DNA of 64,000 nt from Parietaria judaica (lineage: Eukaryota > Streptophyta > Magnoliopsida > Rosales > Urticaceae). The translations under genes were made by a program, and so were the position numbers. The notes below the pieces were generated by a model, which did not search any database, was not told the DNA's origin, and was given only the letters and a program-made list of their open reading frames with translations. How positions within the stretch are numbered: the stretch's first letter is position 1; each line of letters opens with the position of its first letter. The stretch is from contig OX940871.1 in assembly GCA_954871525.1 (NCBI GenBank), forward strand, positions 3,844,001 through 3,908,000, in the 5' to 3' direction. Positions 34,322 through 47,726 of this stretch are shown here, piece by piece.

Positions 34322-34504
34322 ACTGAACTCTACAGAGAAGAACATCCTATCATAGCGAGCATCGTCACGGCTTTAAGAGCGGTTGGTACCCATGGCGGGT
34401 GTCAATGGAGCCCTCGATCTTGTAATGGGGTGGCCAATTGTCTTGCCAAGACCCGTTTTTCCGTTTTTCTTTCGGACTTTTCGTCGGACGTTTGTCCACC
34501 TTAG
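34322..34504 (+). pseudogene. Fragment resembling a plant RNase H (RVT_3-type) C-terminus
   Basis: The open frame reads REEHPIIASIVTAL and then CQWSPRSCNGVANCLAKTRF, followed by a hydrophobic tail and TAG. The pattern W-PRSCN-VA-LAK is typical of the last helix of RNase H domains in plant LINE-derived or RNase H-like proteins. Only about 60 residues remain and no catalytic part is present. The call rests on this short motif. Confidence 0.45.
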
Positions 34505-35244
34505 CTTGTAAACTGTGCTAAAATGGATTTACTCCCTTGATTCAATGGATGCTACTGTTTCCAAAAAATATATATATGTAAGTAAACTTAACAAATATAC
34601 CAATTTTATGTTAGTGGATACCGAGGATTATTGAATTTGCTTATACTGTCGGTGATATAGAAGAAAAATGATCACAAAATGTAAATTTAAAATCTAGTAA
34701 TTTTCTTAGGAAAAAAAAACCGTAAATAATTTTTCTCTTCCAAAAAATATAAGAAAAAAGGTTAACAAAATTTACTGATTACTTGTTTTTTTTTTCTACT
34801 CTTTTTTTTCTTCTTCTCATTCTGTACTTTTCAAGTCATGCAAGTATATTAACAGGTTGGTCATTGGCCTATGACCTTATTCTTGTCGATTTCCTTTGTC
34901 TCATGCAAGAACTAAGGGCGAAGCTTCCTGGTTTGTATGTTTTTATTTGGCTTTAATATCGGTACTATACATAGATTTTATTTTTTATTTTCGTAGTGGT
35001 ATAATTTTTTCCTATTAAAGTTCTCGATATTCATTATCTTGTTTCTCATCGATATTCGGTTTGTTTTTTCAATTTATTATTCACGAAATTTTCTCGGTCT
35101 TAGAAGTGACACGTGTCCAATGATTTAATGGTGCATCTATAATTAGTTTACATCCATAAAAAACACGGGCAAATTTACAAAAAATAACTGAACATTAAGA
35201 GCTTCAAATGCAAATTTTTTAAACAAAATTTATACACCACACCA

Positions 35245-35279
<35 letters not shown>

Positions 35280-35912
35280 AAAAAAAACGTTACCATTTTT
35301 CTTTCTTATTGACTTGTTTGGCTCTTTTGATATTAGTCTAGGGAATGTTCTAATGTCAAGCTGTAATTCAATTTATGAGTACTACAAGCACAATAGGTAT
35401 ACCGATTTTTTTTTTTTTTACTAGCAGGTGATGGGAGGACCACAAACTAATAAGTGAATCATAAAATCAATAGGTAAACGGAAATAATATTTATAGCAAT
35501 AATAGTATAGAAATATTAGTCAATATTTTTATAAACAAGTTTAAATTCATATTTATAATAGTCAGTTTTTTTCGAGATTTTTATAGAACTTTATGGATTT
35601 TATGTTTTTTTTTTTTTAAGTTTTAATACGGTTTTTATGCGCCTTTTAAAATTTTCTCGTGGCATGCAATTTACATTTGGTTTTCAATAACACGATAATT
35701 GAATTGTAGTTTTAAATCACATACAACAGTTTACGTTTTTCCTTCGGTTTTCATGTGGCGTGCTCCGATATTTAAAACTCATAATATACGTACAAATTTA
35801 TAATAGCTACAAACAGTAAAAACTCTATAAATTAATAAAGTTGGGACCATGAAATTTTATTAATTTAGAGAGATATTAGTTTATCGATAAATTAATATTT
35901 TATTAATTTATA

Positions 35913-38900
35913 GCATTTCCTATAGCATGTCTCGTCAACAATTTAATCCTTACATATTTTTGCATGAGAATTCTTGTTCTATTCAAATTCCAATGTATAA
36001 GCCCTAAAATCTTTATTTTTTCAATTGGTTTGAGATTTTAGGTCAATATATAAAATCACGATATAAACATCAAGAACACCAAAACTCAAATCAACATTAA
36101 AAAGAATATATGAATTTCAAGAACACTATATGAATTTCAAAAATACTATATGAACAATAAAACCAATATATTAACATCAATACCATGAAAAACATTTCTA
36201 AAAAATAGAAAAAATATTGCCATAACCAAAAATATCGATTTGGGGGCCTAAACGTCGAAATTCGACTAAAAGTAAAAAATCTCGTGTCTGCGAGATCTCT
36301 CTGTGCTAAGCTATAAACTGTTTATGATGATATCTATTGCATATTTTTTAGACCTCCCGACCTAATTCGATGATTATATACAATTGTGTAAATTTTACCC
36401 TACGTTTCTAAGCCATTGTATAATCTATGTTCCGATACTAGTGGTGGATTTAGTAATCGAACCCATTGAAGATTACGACTCTTATAATGAAGATATATTT
36501 GTCCCAAAATAAAGTCTTATTAATTTTTAGTACCATTGATGATGGAACGACTGTAAAAAATATAAAATAAAGAAATGCTATAGGAAATGCTATAGCATGT
36601 CCTATAGCATTTGTCGTCAACAATGTAATCTTTACATATTTTTCAATGAAAATTCTTGGTATATTCAAATTCCAATGTATTAGCCCTAAAATCGTTATTT
36701 TTTCAATTGGTTTGAGATTTTAGGTCAATATATAAAAACACGATATGAACATCAAGAACACCAATAATCTAATCAACATTAAATATAATATATGAATATA
36801 AGGAATACTATATGAACTTCAAAAATGCTATATGAACAATAAAAACAATATATAACCATCAATAACACGAAAAAACATTTCTAAAAAATAGAAAAAATAT
36901 TGCCATAAGCCAAAATATCGATTATAAGGCCTAAACGTCGAAATTCGACTAAAAGTAAAAAATCTCATGTATGCGAGATCTATCTGTGCAAAGCTATATA
37001 TTGTTTATGATGATAGCTATTACATATTTTTTAGACCTCCCGACCTAATTTGAGGATTAAATACAGTTGTGTAAGTTTTACTCTACGTTTCTAAGCCATT
37101 GTATAAGCCATGTTCCGAAACTAGTGGTTGAATTTAGTAATCGAACCCATTGAAGACTACGACTCTTATAATGAAGATATATTGGTCCCAAAATAAAGTC
37201 TTATTAATTTTTAGTATCATTGATGATGTAACAACTGTAAACAATGTAAAATTAAGAAATGCTATAGAAAATGCTATAGCATGTCCTATAGCATTTCTCG
37301 TCAACAATTTAATCTTTACATATTTTTGCATGAGAATTCTTCTTATATTCAAATTCCAATGTATAAGCGCTAAAATCATTATTTTTTCAATTGGTTTGAG
37401 ATTTTAGGTCAATATATAAAAACACGATATAAACATCAAGAACACCAATAATCAAATCAACATTAAAAATAATATATCAATATAATGAACACTATATGAA
37501 CTTCAAAAATGCTATATGAAAAATAAAAACAATATATCAACATCAATAACACGAAAAACAATTTTAAAAAAAAGAAAAAATATTGTCATAAGAAAAAATA
37601 TCGATTTTGGGACCCAAACGTCGAAATTCAACTAAAAGTAAAAAATCTCATGTATACGAGATCTCTCTCTTCAAAGCTCTATATTTTTTATGATAATATC
37701 CATTGCATATTTATTAGACCTACCGACCTAATTCGAGGATTACATACAGTTGTGTAAATTTAACTCTACGTTTCTAAGCCATTGTATAATCTATGTTCCG
37801 ATACTAGTGGTTAAATTTAGTAATCGAGCCCATTAAATTAAAGACTACGACTCATATAATGAAGATATATTGGTCCCAAAATAAAGTCTTATTAATTTTT
37901 AGTACCAATGATGATGGAACGTTTGTAAATAATGTAAAATAAAGAAATCCTATAGGAAATGATATAGCATGTCGTATAGCATTTCTCGTCAACAATTTTA
38001 ATCTTTGCATATTTTTTTCATGAGAATTCTTGTTATATTCATATCCAATGTATAAGCCCTAAAATCGTTATTTTTTTAATTCGTTTGAGATTTTAGGTCA
38101 ATATATAAAAACACGATATGAACATCAAGAACACAAATACTCAAATTAACATTAAAAATAATATATGAATATCAAGAACACTCTATGAACTTCAAAAATT
38201 CTACATGAACAATAAAAACAATATACCAGCATCAATTACACGAAAAACGTTTCTACAAAATAGAAAAAATATTGCCATGAGAAAAAATATTGTCAAAGTT
38301 CTATATTGTTTATGATGATATCTATTGCACATTTTTTAGATCTCCCAACCTAATTCGAAGATTAAATACAGTTGTGTAAAATTTACTCAACATTTCGAAG
38401 CCATTGTATAATATATGTTCTGATACTAGAGGTTGAATTTAGTAATCGAACCCATTGAAAACTACGACTCTTACAATGAACATATATTGGTCTTAAAATA
38501 AAGTCTTATTAATTTTTAGTACCATTGAAGATGTAACGACTGTAAACAATGTTAAATAAAGAAATGCTAAAGGAAGTGCTATAGCATTTCTTATAGAGTT
38601 TCTCGTCAACAATTTAATCCTTACATTTTTTTACATGAGAATTCTTTTTTTATTCAAATTCAAATGTATAAGCATTAAAATCAATATTTTTTCAATTGGT
38701 TTGAGATTTTAGGTCAACATATAAAAACAAGATATGAATATAGAGAATACCAATATTCAAATGAACATTAAAAATAATATAAGACTATCAAGAACACTAT
38801 ATGAACTTCAAAAATGATATATGAATAATAAAAAAATATATAAACATAAATAACACAAAAAACGTTTCTAAAAACTAGAAAAAATATTGCCATAAGCAAA

Positions 38901-41900
38901 AATATCAATTTTGGGGCGTAAACGTCGAAATTTGACTAAAAGTAAAAAATCTCATATATGCGTGTTAACTCTCGATGCAAAGCTTTATATTTTTTATGAT
39001 GATATCTATTGCATATTTTTTAGACCTCTCGAATTAATTCAAGGATTAAATAGAGTTGTTTATATTTTACTCTACGTTTCTAACTATTGTATAATCTATG
39101 TTCCCATACTTCTGGTTGAATTTAGTAATCGAACCCCTTGAAGACTATGACTCTTATAATGAAGATATATTGTTACCAAAATAATGTCTTATTAATTTTT
39201 AGTACCATTGATGATGGAACGACTGTAAACAATGTAAAATAAAAAAGTGTTATAGGAAATGCTATAGCATTTCCTATAGCATTTCTCTTCAACAAGTTAA
39301 TCCTTACATATTTTTGCATGAGAATTCTTGTTAAATTCAAATTCCAATGTATAAACGCTAAAATTGTTATTTGTTCTATTGGTTTGAGAGTTTAGGTCAA
39401 TATATAAAAACACGATATGAACATCAAGAACACCAATACTCAAATCAACATTAAAAATAAAATATGAATATCAACAACTCTAGATGAACTTGAAAAATAC
39501 TATAAGAACAATAAAAACAATATATCAACATCAATAACACGAAAGACATTTCTAAAAAATAAAAAAATATTGCCATAATAAAAAATATCGATTTTGGGGC
39601 CTAAACGTCGAAATTTGACTAAAACTAAAAAAATCTCATGTCTGCGAAATCTCTCTGTGCAAAGCTCTATATAGTTTATGATGATATCTATTGCATATTT
39701 TTAGAACTCCCGACCTAATTCGATGATTAAATATAGTTGTGTAAATTTTATTCTACGTTTCGAAGCCATTGTATAATCTATGTTCTTATACTAGTGGTTG
39801 AATTTAGTAATCAAACCCATTGAAGACTACGACTCTTATAATGAAGATATATTCGTCCCAAAATAAAGTCTTAGTAGTTTTTAGTACCATTGATTATGGA
39901 ACGATTGTAAACAATCTAAAATAAAGAAATGCTATACGAAATTCTATAACATTTCCTATAGCATTTCTTGTCAACAATTTTTGCATGAGAATTCTTGTTA
40001 TATTAAAATTCTAATGTATAAGCCCTAAAATCATTATTTTTTAGTTGGTTTGAGATTTTAGGTCAATATATAAAAACACGATTTGAAAATCAAGAACACT
40101 AATAATCAAATAAACATTAAAAGTAATATTTGAATATCAAGAACACTATATGAACTTCAAAAATGCTATATGAACAATAAAAACAATATATCAACATCAA
40201 TAACACGAAAAACAATTCTAAACAATAGAAAAAATATTGCCATAAGCAAAAATATCTATTTTGGGGCCTAAACATCAAAATTCGAATAAAAGTAAAAAAT
40301 CTCATGTATGCGAGTTCTCTCGATGCAAAGCTCTATATTGTGTATGATTATATCTATTGCATATTTTTTAGACCTCTCGACCTAATTCGAGGATTAAATA
40401 CAGTTTTTTATATTTTACTCTACGTTTCTAACTATTGTATAATATATGTTCCTATACTAGTGGTTGAATTTAGTAATCGAACCCATTGAAGACTATGACT
40501 CTTATAATGAAGATATATTGGTCCCAAAATAAAGTCTTATTAATTTTTAGTACCATTGATGATGGAACGACTGTAAACAATGTAAAGAAATGCTATAGGA
40601 AGTGCTATAGCATTTCTTATAGAATTTCTCGTCAACAATTTAATACTTACATATATTTGCATGAGAATTCTTTTTATATTCAAATTCCAATGTATAAGCA
40701 TTAAAATCTTTATTTTTTCAATTGGTTTGAGATTTTAGGTCAACATATAAAAACAAGATATGAATATAGAGAATACCAATATTCAAATCAACATTAAAAA
40801 TAATATAAGACTATCAAGAACACTATATGAACTTCAAAAATGATATATGAACAATAAAAAAAATATATAAACATCAATAACACGAAAAACGTTACTAAAA
40901 TATATAAAAAATATTGCCATAAGCAAAAGTATTGATTTTGGGGCCAAAACGTCGAAATTTGACTAAAAGTAAAAAATCTCATGTATGTGAGTTCTCTCGA
41001 TGCCAAGCTCTATATTGTTTATGATAATATCTATTGCATTTTTTTAAGACCTCCCGACCTGATTCGACAATTAAATACAGTTGTTTATATTTTACTCTAC
41101 GATTCTAACTATTGTATAATCTATGTTCCCATACTAGTGGTTGAATTTAGTAATCGAACCCATTGAAGACTACGACTCTTATAATGAAGATATATTGGTC
41201 CCAAAATAAAGTCTTAATAGTTTTTAGTACCATTGATGATGGAACGACTGTAAACAATGTAAAATAAAGAAATGCTATAGGATATAGCATTTCCTATAGC
41301 ATTTCTTGTAACAATTTAATCCTTACATATTTTTGCATGAGAGTTCTAGTTATATAAAAATTCTAATTTATAAGCCCTAAAATCATTATTTTTTAGTTGG
41401 TTTGAGATTTTAGGTCAATATATAAAAACACGATTTGAAAATCAAGAACACTTATACTCAAATAAACATTAAAAAATAATATATGAATATCAAGAACACT
41501 ATATGAACTTCAAAAATGCTATATGAACAATAAAAACAATATATCAACATCAATAACACGAAAAACAATTCTAAACAATAGAAAAAATATTGCCATAAGC
41601 AAAAATATCTATTTTGGGGCCTAAACGTCGAAATTCGAATAAAAGTAAAAAATCTCATATATGCGAGTTCTCTCAATGCAAAGCTCTATATATTTTTTAT
41701 GATTATATCTATTGCATATTTTTTAGACCTCTCGACCGAATTCGAGGATTAAATACAGTTTTTTATATTTTACTCTACTTTTCTAACCATTGTATAATAT
41801 ATGTTCCTATACTAGTAGTTGAATTTAGTAATCGAACCCATTGAAGACTATGACTCTTATAATGAAGATATATTGGTCCCAAAATAAAGTCTTATTAATT

Positions 41901-44900
41901 TTTAGTACCATTGGTTATGGAACGACTGTAAACAATGTAAAATAAAGAAATGCTATAGGAAGTGCTATAGCATTTCTTATAGAATTTCTCGTCAACAATT
42001 TAATCCTTACATATATTTGCATGAGAATTCTTTTTATATTCAAATTCCAATGTATAAGCATTAAAATATTTATTTTTTCAATTGGTTTGAGATTTTAGGT
42101 CAACATATAAAAACAAGATATGAATATAGAGAATACCAATATCAAATCAACATTAAAAATAATATAAGACTATCAAGAACACTATATGAACTTCAAAAAT
42201 GATATATGAACAATAAAAAAAAAATATAAACATCAATAACACGAAAAACGTTTCTAAAATATATAAAAAATATTGCCATAAGCAAAAGTATTGATTTTGG
42301 GGCCAAAACGTCGAAATTCGACTAAAAGTAAAAAATCTCATGTACGCGAATTCTCTCGATGCAAAGCTCTATATTGTTTATGATAATATCTATTGCATTT
42401 TTTTAGACCTCCCGACCTGATTCGACAATTAAATACAGTTGTTTATAGTTTACTCTACGATTCTAACTATTGTATAATCTATATTCCTATACTAGTGGTT
42501 GAATTTAGTAATCGAACCCATTAAAGACTACGACTCTTATAATGAAGATATATTGGTCCCAAAATAAAGTCTTTTTAATTTTTAGTACCATTGATGATGG
42601 AACGACTGTAAACAATGTAAAATAAAGAAATGATTTCCTATAGCATTTCTTGTCCACAATTTAATCTTTACATATTTTTGCATGAGAATTCTAGTTATAT
42701 TAAAATTCCAATTTATAAGCCCTAAAATCAATATTTTTTAGTTGGTTTGAGATTTTAGTTCAATATATAAAAACACGATTTGAAAATCAAGAACACTAAT
42801 ACTGAAATAAACATTAAAAAAAATATATGAATATCAAGAACACTATATGAACTTCAAAAATGCTATATGAACAATAAAAACAATATATCAACATCAATAA
42901 CACGAAAAACAATTCTAAACAATAGAAAAAATATTGCCATAAGCAAAAATATCTATTTTGGGGCCTAAACGTCGAAATTCAAATAAAAGTAAAAAATCTC
43001 ATGTATGCGAGTTCTCTCGATGCAAAGCTCTATATTGTTTATGATTATATCTATTGCATATTTTTTAGACCTCTCGACTTAATTCGAGGATTAAATACAG
43101 TTGTTTATATTTTACTCTACGTTTCTAACCATTGTATAATATATGTTCCTATACTAGTGGTTGAATTTAGTAATCGAACCCATTGAAGACTATGACTCTT
43201 ATAATGAAGATATATTGGTCCCAAAATAAAGTCTTATTAATTTTTAGTACCATTGGTTATGGAACGACTGTAAACAATGTAAAATAAAGAAATGCTATAG
43301 GAAGTGCTATAGCATTTCTTATAGAATTTCTCGTCAACAATTTAATCCTTACATATATTTGCATGAGAATTCTTTTTATATTCAAATTCCAATGTATAAG
43401 CATTAAAATCTTTATTTTTTCAATTGGTTTGAGATTTTAGGTCAACATATAAAAACAAGATATGAATATAGAGAATACCAATATTCAAATCAACATTAAA
43501 AATAATATAAGACTATCAAGAACACTATATGAACTTCAAAAATGATATATGAACAATAAAAAAAAATATAAACATCAATAACACGAAAAACGTTTCTAAA
43601 ATATATAAAAAATATTGCCATAAGCAAAAGTATTGATTTTGGGGCCAAAACGTCGAAATTCGACTAAAAGTAAAAAATCTCATGTACGCGAGTTCTCTCG
43701 ATGCAAAGCTCTATATGGTTTATGGTAATATCTATTGCATTTTTTTAGACCTCCCGACCTGATTCGACGATTAAATACAGTTGTTTATATTTTATTCTAC
43801 GATTCTAACTATTGTATAATCTATATTCCTATACTAGTGGTTGAATTTAGTAATCGAACCCATTGAAGACTACGACTCTTATAATGAAGATATATTGGTC
43901 CCAAAATAAAGTCTTATTAATTTTTAGTACCATTGACGATGGAACGACTGTAAACAATGTAAAATAAAGAAAAGATTTCCTATAGCATTTCTTGTACACA
44001 ATTTAATCATTACATATTTTTGCATGAGAATTCTAGTTATATTAAAATTCCAATTTATAAGCCCTAAAATCATTATTTTTTAGTTGGTTTGAGATTTTAG
44101 GTCAATATATAAAAACACGATTTGAAAATCAAGAACACTAATACTCAAATAAACATTAAAAAATAATATATGAATATCAAGAACACTATATGAACTTCAA
44201 AAATGCTATATGAACAATAAAAACAATATATAAACATCAATAACACGAAAAACAATTCTAAACAATAGAAAAAATATTGCCATAAGCAAAAATATATATT
44301 TTGGGGCCTAAACGTTGAAATTCGAATAAAAGTAAAAAATCTCATGTATGCGAGTTCTCTCGATGCAAAGCTCTATATTGTTTATGATTATATCTATTGC
44401 ATATTTTTTAGACCTCTCGACTTAATTCGAGGATTAAATACAGTTGTTTATATTTTACTCTACGTTTCTAACCATTGTATAATATATGTTCCTATACTAG
44501 TGGTTGAATTTAGTAATCGAACCCATTGAAGACTACGACTCTTATAATGAAGATATATTGGTCCCAAAATAAAGTCTTATTAATTTTTACTACCATTGAT
44601 GATGTAACGATTGTAAACAATGTAAAGTAAAGAAATGCTATAGGAAATTCTATAGCATTTCCTATAGCATTTCTCGTCAACAATTTAATCCTTACATGTT
44701 TTTGCATGAGAAATATTGTTATATCCAAATTCCAATGTATAAGCCCTAAAATAGTTATTTTTTTCAATTAGATTGAGATTTTAGGTCAATATATAAAACC
44801 ACGATATGAACATCAAGAACACCAATACTCAAGTCAACATTAAAAATAATATATGAATATGAAAACAATATATGCTCTTCAAATATTCTATATCAACAAT

Positions 44901-47133
44901 AAAATCGTTTCTAAAAAATAGAAAAAAGATTGCCATAAGCAAAAATATCGATTTTTGTGCCTTAACATCGAAATTCGATTAAAAGTAAAAAAATGTCATG
45001 TATGCAAGATCTCTCTGTGCAAAGCTCTATATTGTTTATGATGATATCAAGTGCATATTTTTTAGACCTCTCGACCTAATTCGAGGATTAAATAAAGTTG
45101 TGTAAATTTTACTCTACGTTTCGAAGCCTATCGATAATCTATATTCTGATACTAGTGGTTGAATTTAATAATCGAACCCATAACCCATTGAAGACTACGA
45201 CTCTTATAATGAAGATATAGTGGTCCCAAAATAAAGTCTTATTAATTTTTAGTACCATTGATGATGTTACAACTGTAAACAATGTAAAATAAAGAAATGC
45301 TATAACATTTCGTATAGCATTTCTCGTCAACAATTTAATCCTTACATATTTTTGCATGAGAATTCCTGTTATATTAAAATTCCTATGCTATAAACCCTAA
45401 AATCGTTATTATTTCAATTGGTTTGAGATTTTAGGTCAATATTTAAAAGCACGATATGAACATCAAGAACACCAATAATCAAATCATAATTAAAAATAAA
45501 AAATGAATATCAAGAACCCTATATGAAATTCAAAAATGCTATATAAACATAAAAACAATATATCAACATCAATAACACGAAAAACGTTTCTAAAAATAGA
45601 AAAAGATTGCCATAAGAAAAAATATCGATTTTGGGGCTTAAACGTCGAAATTCGACAGAAAGTAAAAAATATCTCGGTGCAAAGCTCTACGCTCTATATT
45701 GTTTATGATGATATCTAGTACATATTTTTTAGACCGCCGGACCTAATTCGAGGATTCAATACAGTTGTGTAAATTTTACTCTACATTTCTAAGCCATTGT
45801 ATAATCTATGTTCTGATACTAGTGGTTGAATTTAGTAATCGAACTCATTAAAGACTACGACTCTTACAATGAAGATATATTGGTCCCAAAATAAAGTCTT
45901 AATAGTTTTTAGTACCATTAATGATGTAACGACTGTAAACAATGTAAAATAAAGAAATGCTATAGGAAATGCTACAGCATTTCTCCTCAACAATTTAATC
46001 GTTACATATTTTCTCATGAGAATTCTTGTTATATTAAAATTCCAATGTATAAACCCTTAAATCGTTATTTTTTAAATTTGTTTGATATTTTAGGTGAAAA
46101 TTAAAAAACACGATATGAACTTCAAGAACACCAATACTCAAATCAACATTAAAAATAATATATGAATATCAAGAACACTATATGAGCTTCAAAAATGCTA
46201 AATTAACATTTAAACAATATATCAACATCAATAACACAAAAAACGTTTCTAAATATAGAAAAAAGATTGCCATAAGCAAAATATCAATTTTGGAGGCCAA
46301 ACGTCAACATTCAACTAAAAGTAAAAAATCTCAAGTATGCGAGATCTCTCTATGCAAAGATCTATATTGTTTATGATGGTATATAGTGCATATTCTATAG
46401 ACCTCCTTACCTAAATCGAGGATTAAATACAGTTGTAAAATTTTTACTCTACGTTTCTAAGCCATTGTATAATCTATGTTCCGGTACTAGTGGTTGAATT
46501 TAGTAATCGAACCAATTGAAGACTATAACTCTTATAATGAAGATATATTGGTAGCAAAATAAAGTCTTATTAATTTTTTGTACCATTGATGATGTTACGG
46601 CTGTAAACAATATAAAATAAAGAAATCCTATAGGAAATCCTATACCATTTCTCGTCAACAATTTAATCCTTACATATTTTTGCATGAGAATTCTTGTTAT
46701 ATTCAAATTTCAATAAATAAGCCCAAAAAACGTTTTTTCAATTGGTTTGAGGTTTTAGGTCAATATTTAAAAACTCAATATGAACATCAAGAACACCAAT
46801 ACTCAAATAAACATTAAAAATAATATATGAATATCAAGAACACTATATGAACTTAAAAAATGCTATATAAATATTAAAAACAATATATCAACATCAATAA
46901 CACGAAAAATGTTTCTAACACTAGAAAAAAGATTGCCATAAGCAAAAATATCGATTTTGGGGCCTAAACGTCGAAATTTGACTAAAAGTAAAAAATCTCA
47001 TGTATGTGAGATCTTTCTGTGCCAAGCTCTATATTGTTTATGACGATATCGACTGCATATTTTTTAGACCTCCCGACCTAATTCGAGCATTAAATACAGT
47101 TGTGTAAATTTTACTCTACGTTTCTAAGCCATT
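35913..47133. repeat. Satellite array, ~16-17 monomers of about 624-685 bp
   Basis: The anchor TTTAGTAATCGAACCCATTG or a close variant occurs near 36450, 37135, 37817, 38441, 39123, 39805, 40471, 41147, 41825, 42505, 43167, 43847, 44511, 45166, 45834 and 46501. Monomers are about 30% GC. Each contains a palindrome-rich block (GCTATAGGAAATGCTATAGC-like), a run of ATATGAACAT/ATATGAAC repeats and the conserved TTTTGGGGCCTAAACGTCGA. Monomers at the edges are more diverged than the central ones. Both flanks carry TTATTAATTTATAG (35900-35913 and 47132-47145). Short ORFs that recur in every monomer are by-products of the repeat and not genes. Confidence 0.92.
39930..44650. repeat. Dimeric higher-order repeat (A-B units) in the satellite core
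   Basis: Type A monomers carry AACAATTCTAAACAATAG at about 40211, 41564, 42908 and 44251. Type B monomers carry CTAAAATATATAAAAAATA-like sequence at about 40888, 42246 and 43589. The order is A-B-A-B-A-B-A with a period of about 1343-1358 bp. Copies of one type are visibly more alike than neighbouring monomers, which defines a higher-order repeat. A B-like monomer also lies at about 38.6-39.2 kb. Confidence 0.8.
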
Positions 47134-47279
47134 ATTAATTTATAGAGGTATTTTTTCAGAAGTCTAAAATTTAAATTTAATTAGATGAACTCAATGAATC
47201 ATACTCAATTAGTAAGGAAAAATGAACATTTTAATTTTTGTTAACGATTAAATACATTTCATATTATATCATTTATGAC

Positions 47280-47471
47280 GATGGAGTTGAAGACGATACA
47301 GTGGGGTTGGAACTAGTTTCGCGTAAAGACGCACTCATTGCATCTAGGACTCTTGAAAACTTTTTAGTGCAGTTCAAGAACATGACTCCTAGATTTTTCG
47401 ATGAGATCATAAAAATTAGAGATGCACTCCACCAAGATTTAGGTTTTAAGACAGAACAAGTAAAGTTAGTA
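47280..47471 (+). pseudogene. C-terminal fragment of a pogo/Tigger-like (CENP-B/Jerky-type) transposase
   Basis: The frame reads VEDDTVGLELVSRKDALIAS, then LENFLVQ, FFDEIIKIRDALHQDLGFKT. Plant pogo-like (Lemi1-type) transposases end in a similar module: an acidic patch, an Ala/Leu helix around 'L.NYL.Q', and a basic helix with 'K.RDE...L'. The HTH and DDE domains are missing, apparently replaced by the satellite array upstream. The fragment lies inside the Emigrant-like right end, which supports the identification. Confidence 0.5.
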
Positions 47472-47726
47472 GTGTATTTCTCTAAAATTTTCTTAGATAA
47501 TTATGTAATTTTCAAGTATTATTAATTTATGATATTATTGGGACCATAATTTTATATAGATCTCTCAAAAAAAATATTATCTTATTATCTTATCGAGATG
47601 GATCATTTTTTACACTAGCGAGATGGATCATTTTTTACACTAGCCCAAGTCGGGACCGGGAAAAATTGTTATCTTAGAGAGATTATTAATTTGACGAGTA
47701 TTATTTTATAGAGGTTTTACTGTATC

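Larger units (their letters stand above)
32634..35813. other. AT-rich intergenic DNA
   Basis: This tract follows the NIMIN gene and runs to the pogo-like element. It holds a diverged duplication, one RNase H-like fragment and a poly(A) run (32 A at 35246-35277). A GC-richer patch at 34054-34240 may be an old gene fragment, but I cannot identify it. Confidence 0.5.
35814..47722 (+). mobile_element. Emigrant/pogo-like DNA transposon carrying a satellite array
   Basis: The left end CAGTAAAAACTCTATAAATT (35814) and the right end, TATAGAGGTTTTACTG as read to 47722, are inverted matches at about 22 of 24 positions. They agree with the known 24-bp Emigrant/Lemi1 terminal repeat of plant pogo-like elements. 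TA follows the right end. TA is not preserved directly at the left end, so that border may be eroded. A fragment like the C-terminus of a pogo/Tigger transposase lies inside the right end, on the plus strand. Between the ends sits an 11.2-kb satellite array. That the whole is one element is inferred from the paired termini. Confidence 0.6.

Noticed and set aside
36450..46706. Many 60-90-residue ORFs on both strands in the satellite array
   Set aside because: They recur once per monomer in the same place and end at repeat-specific stops. They are by-products of the repeat, with no domain or start context.
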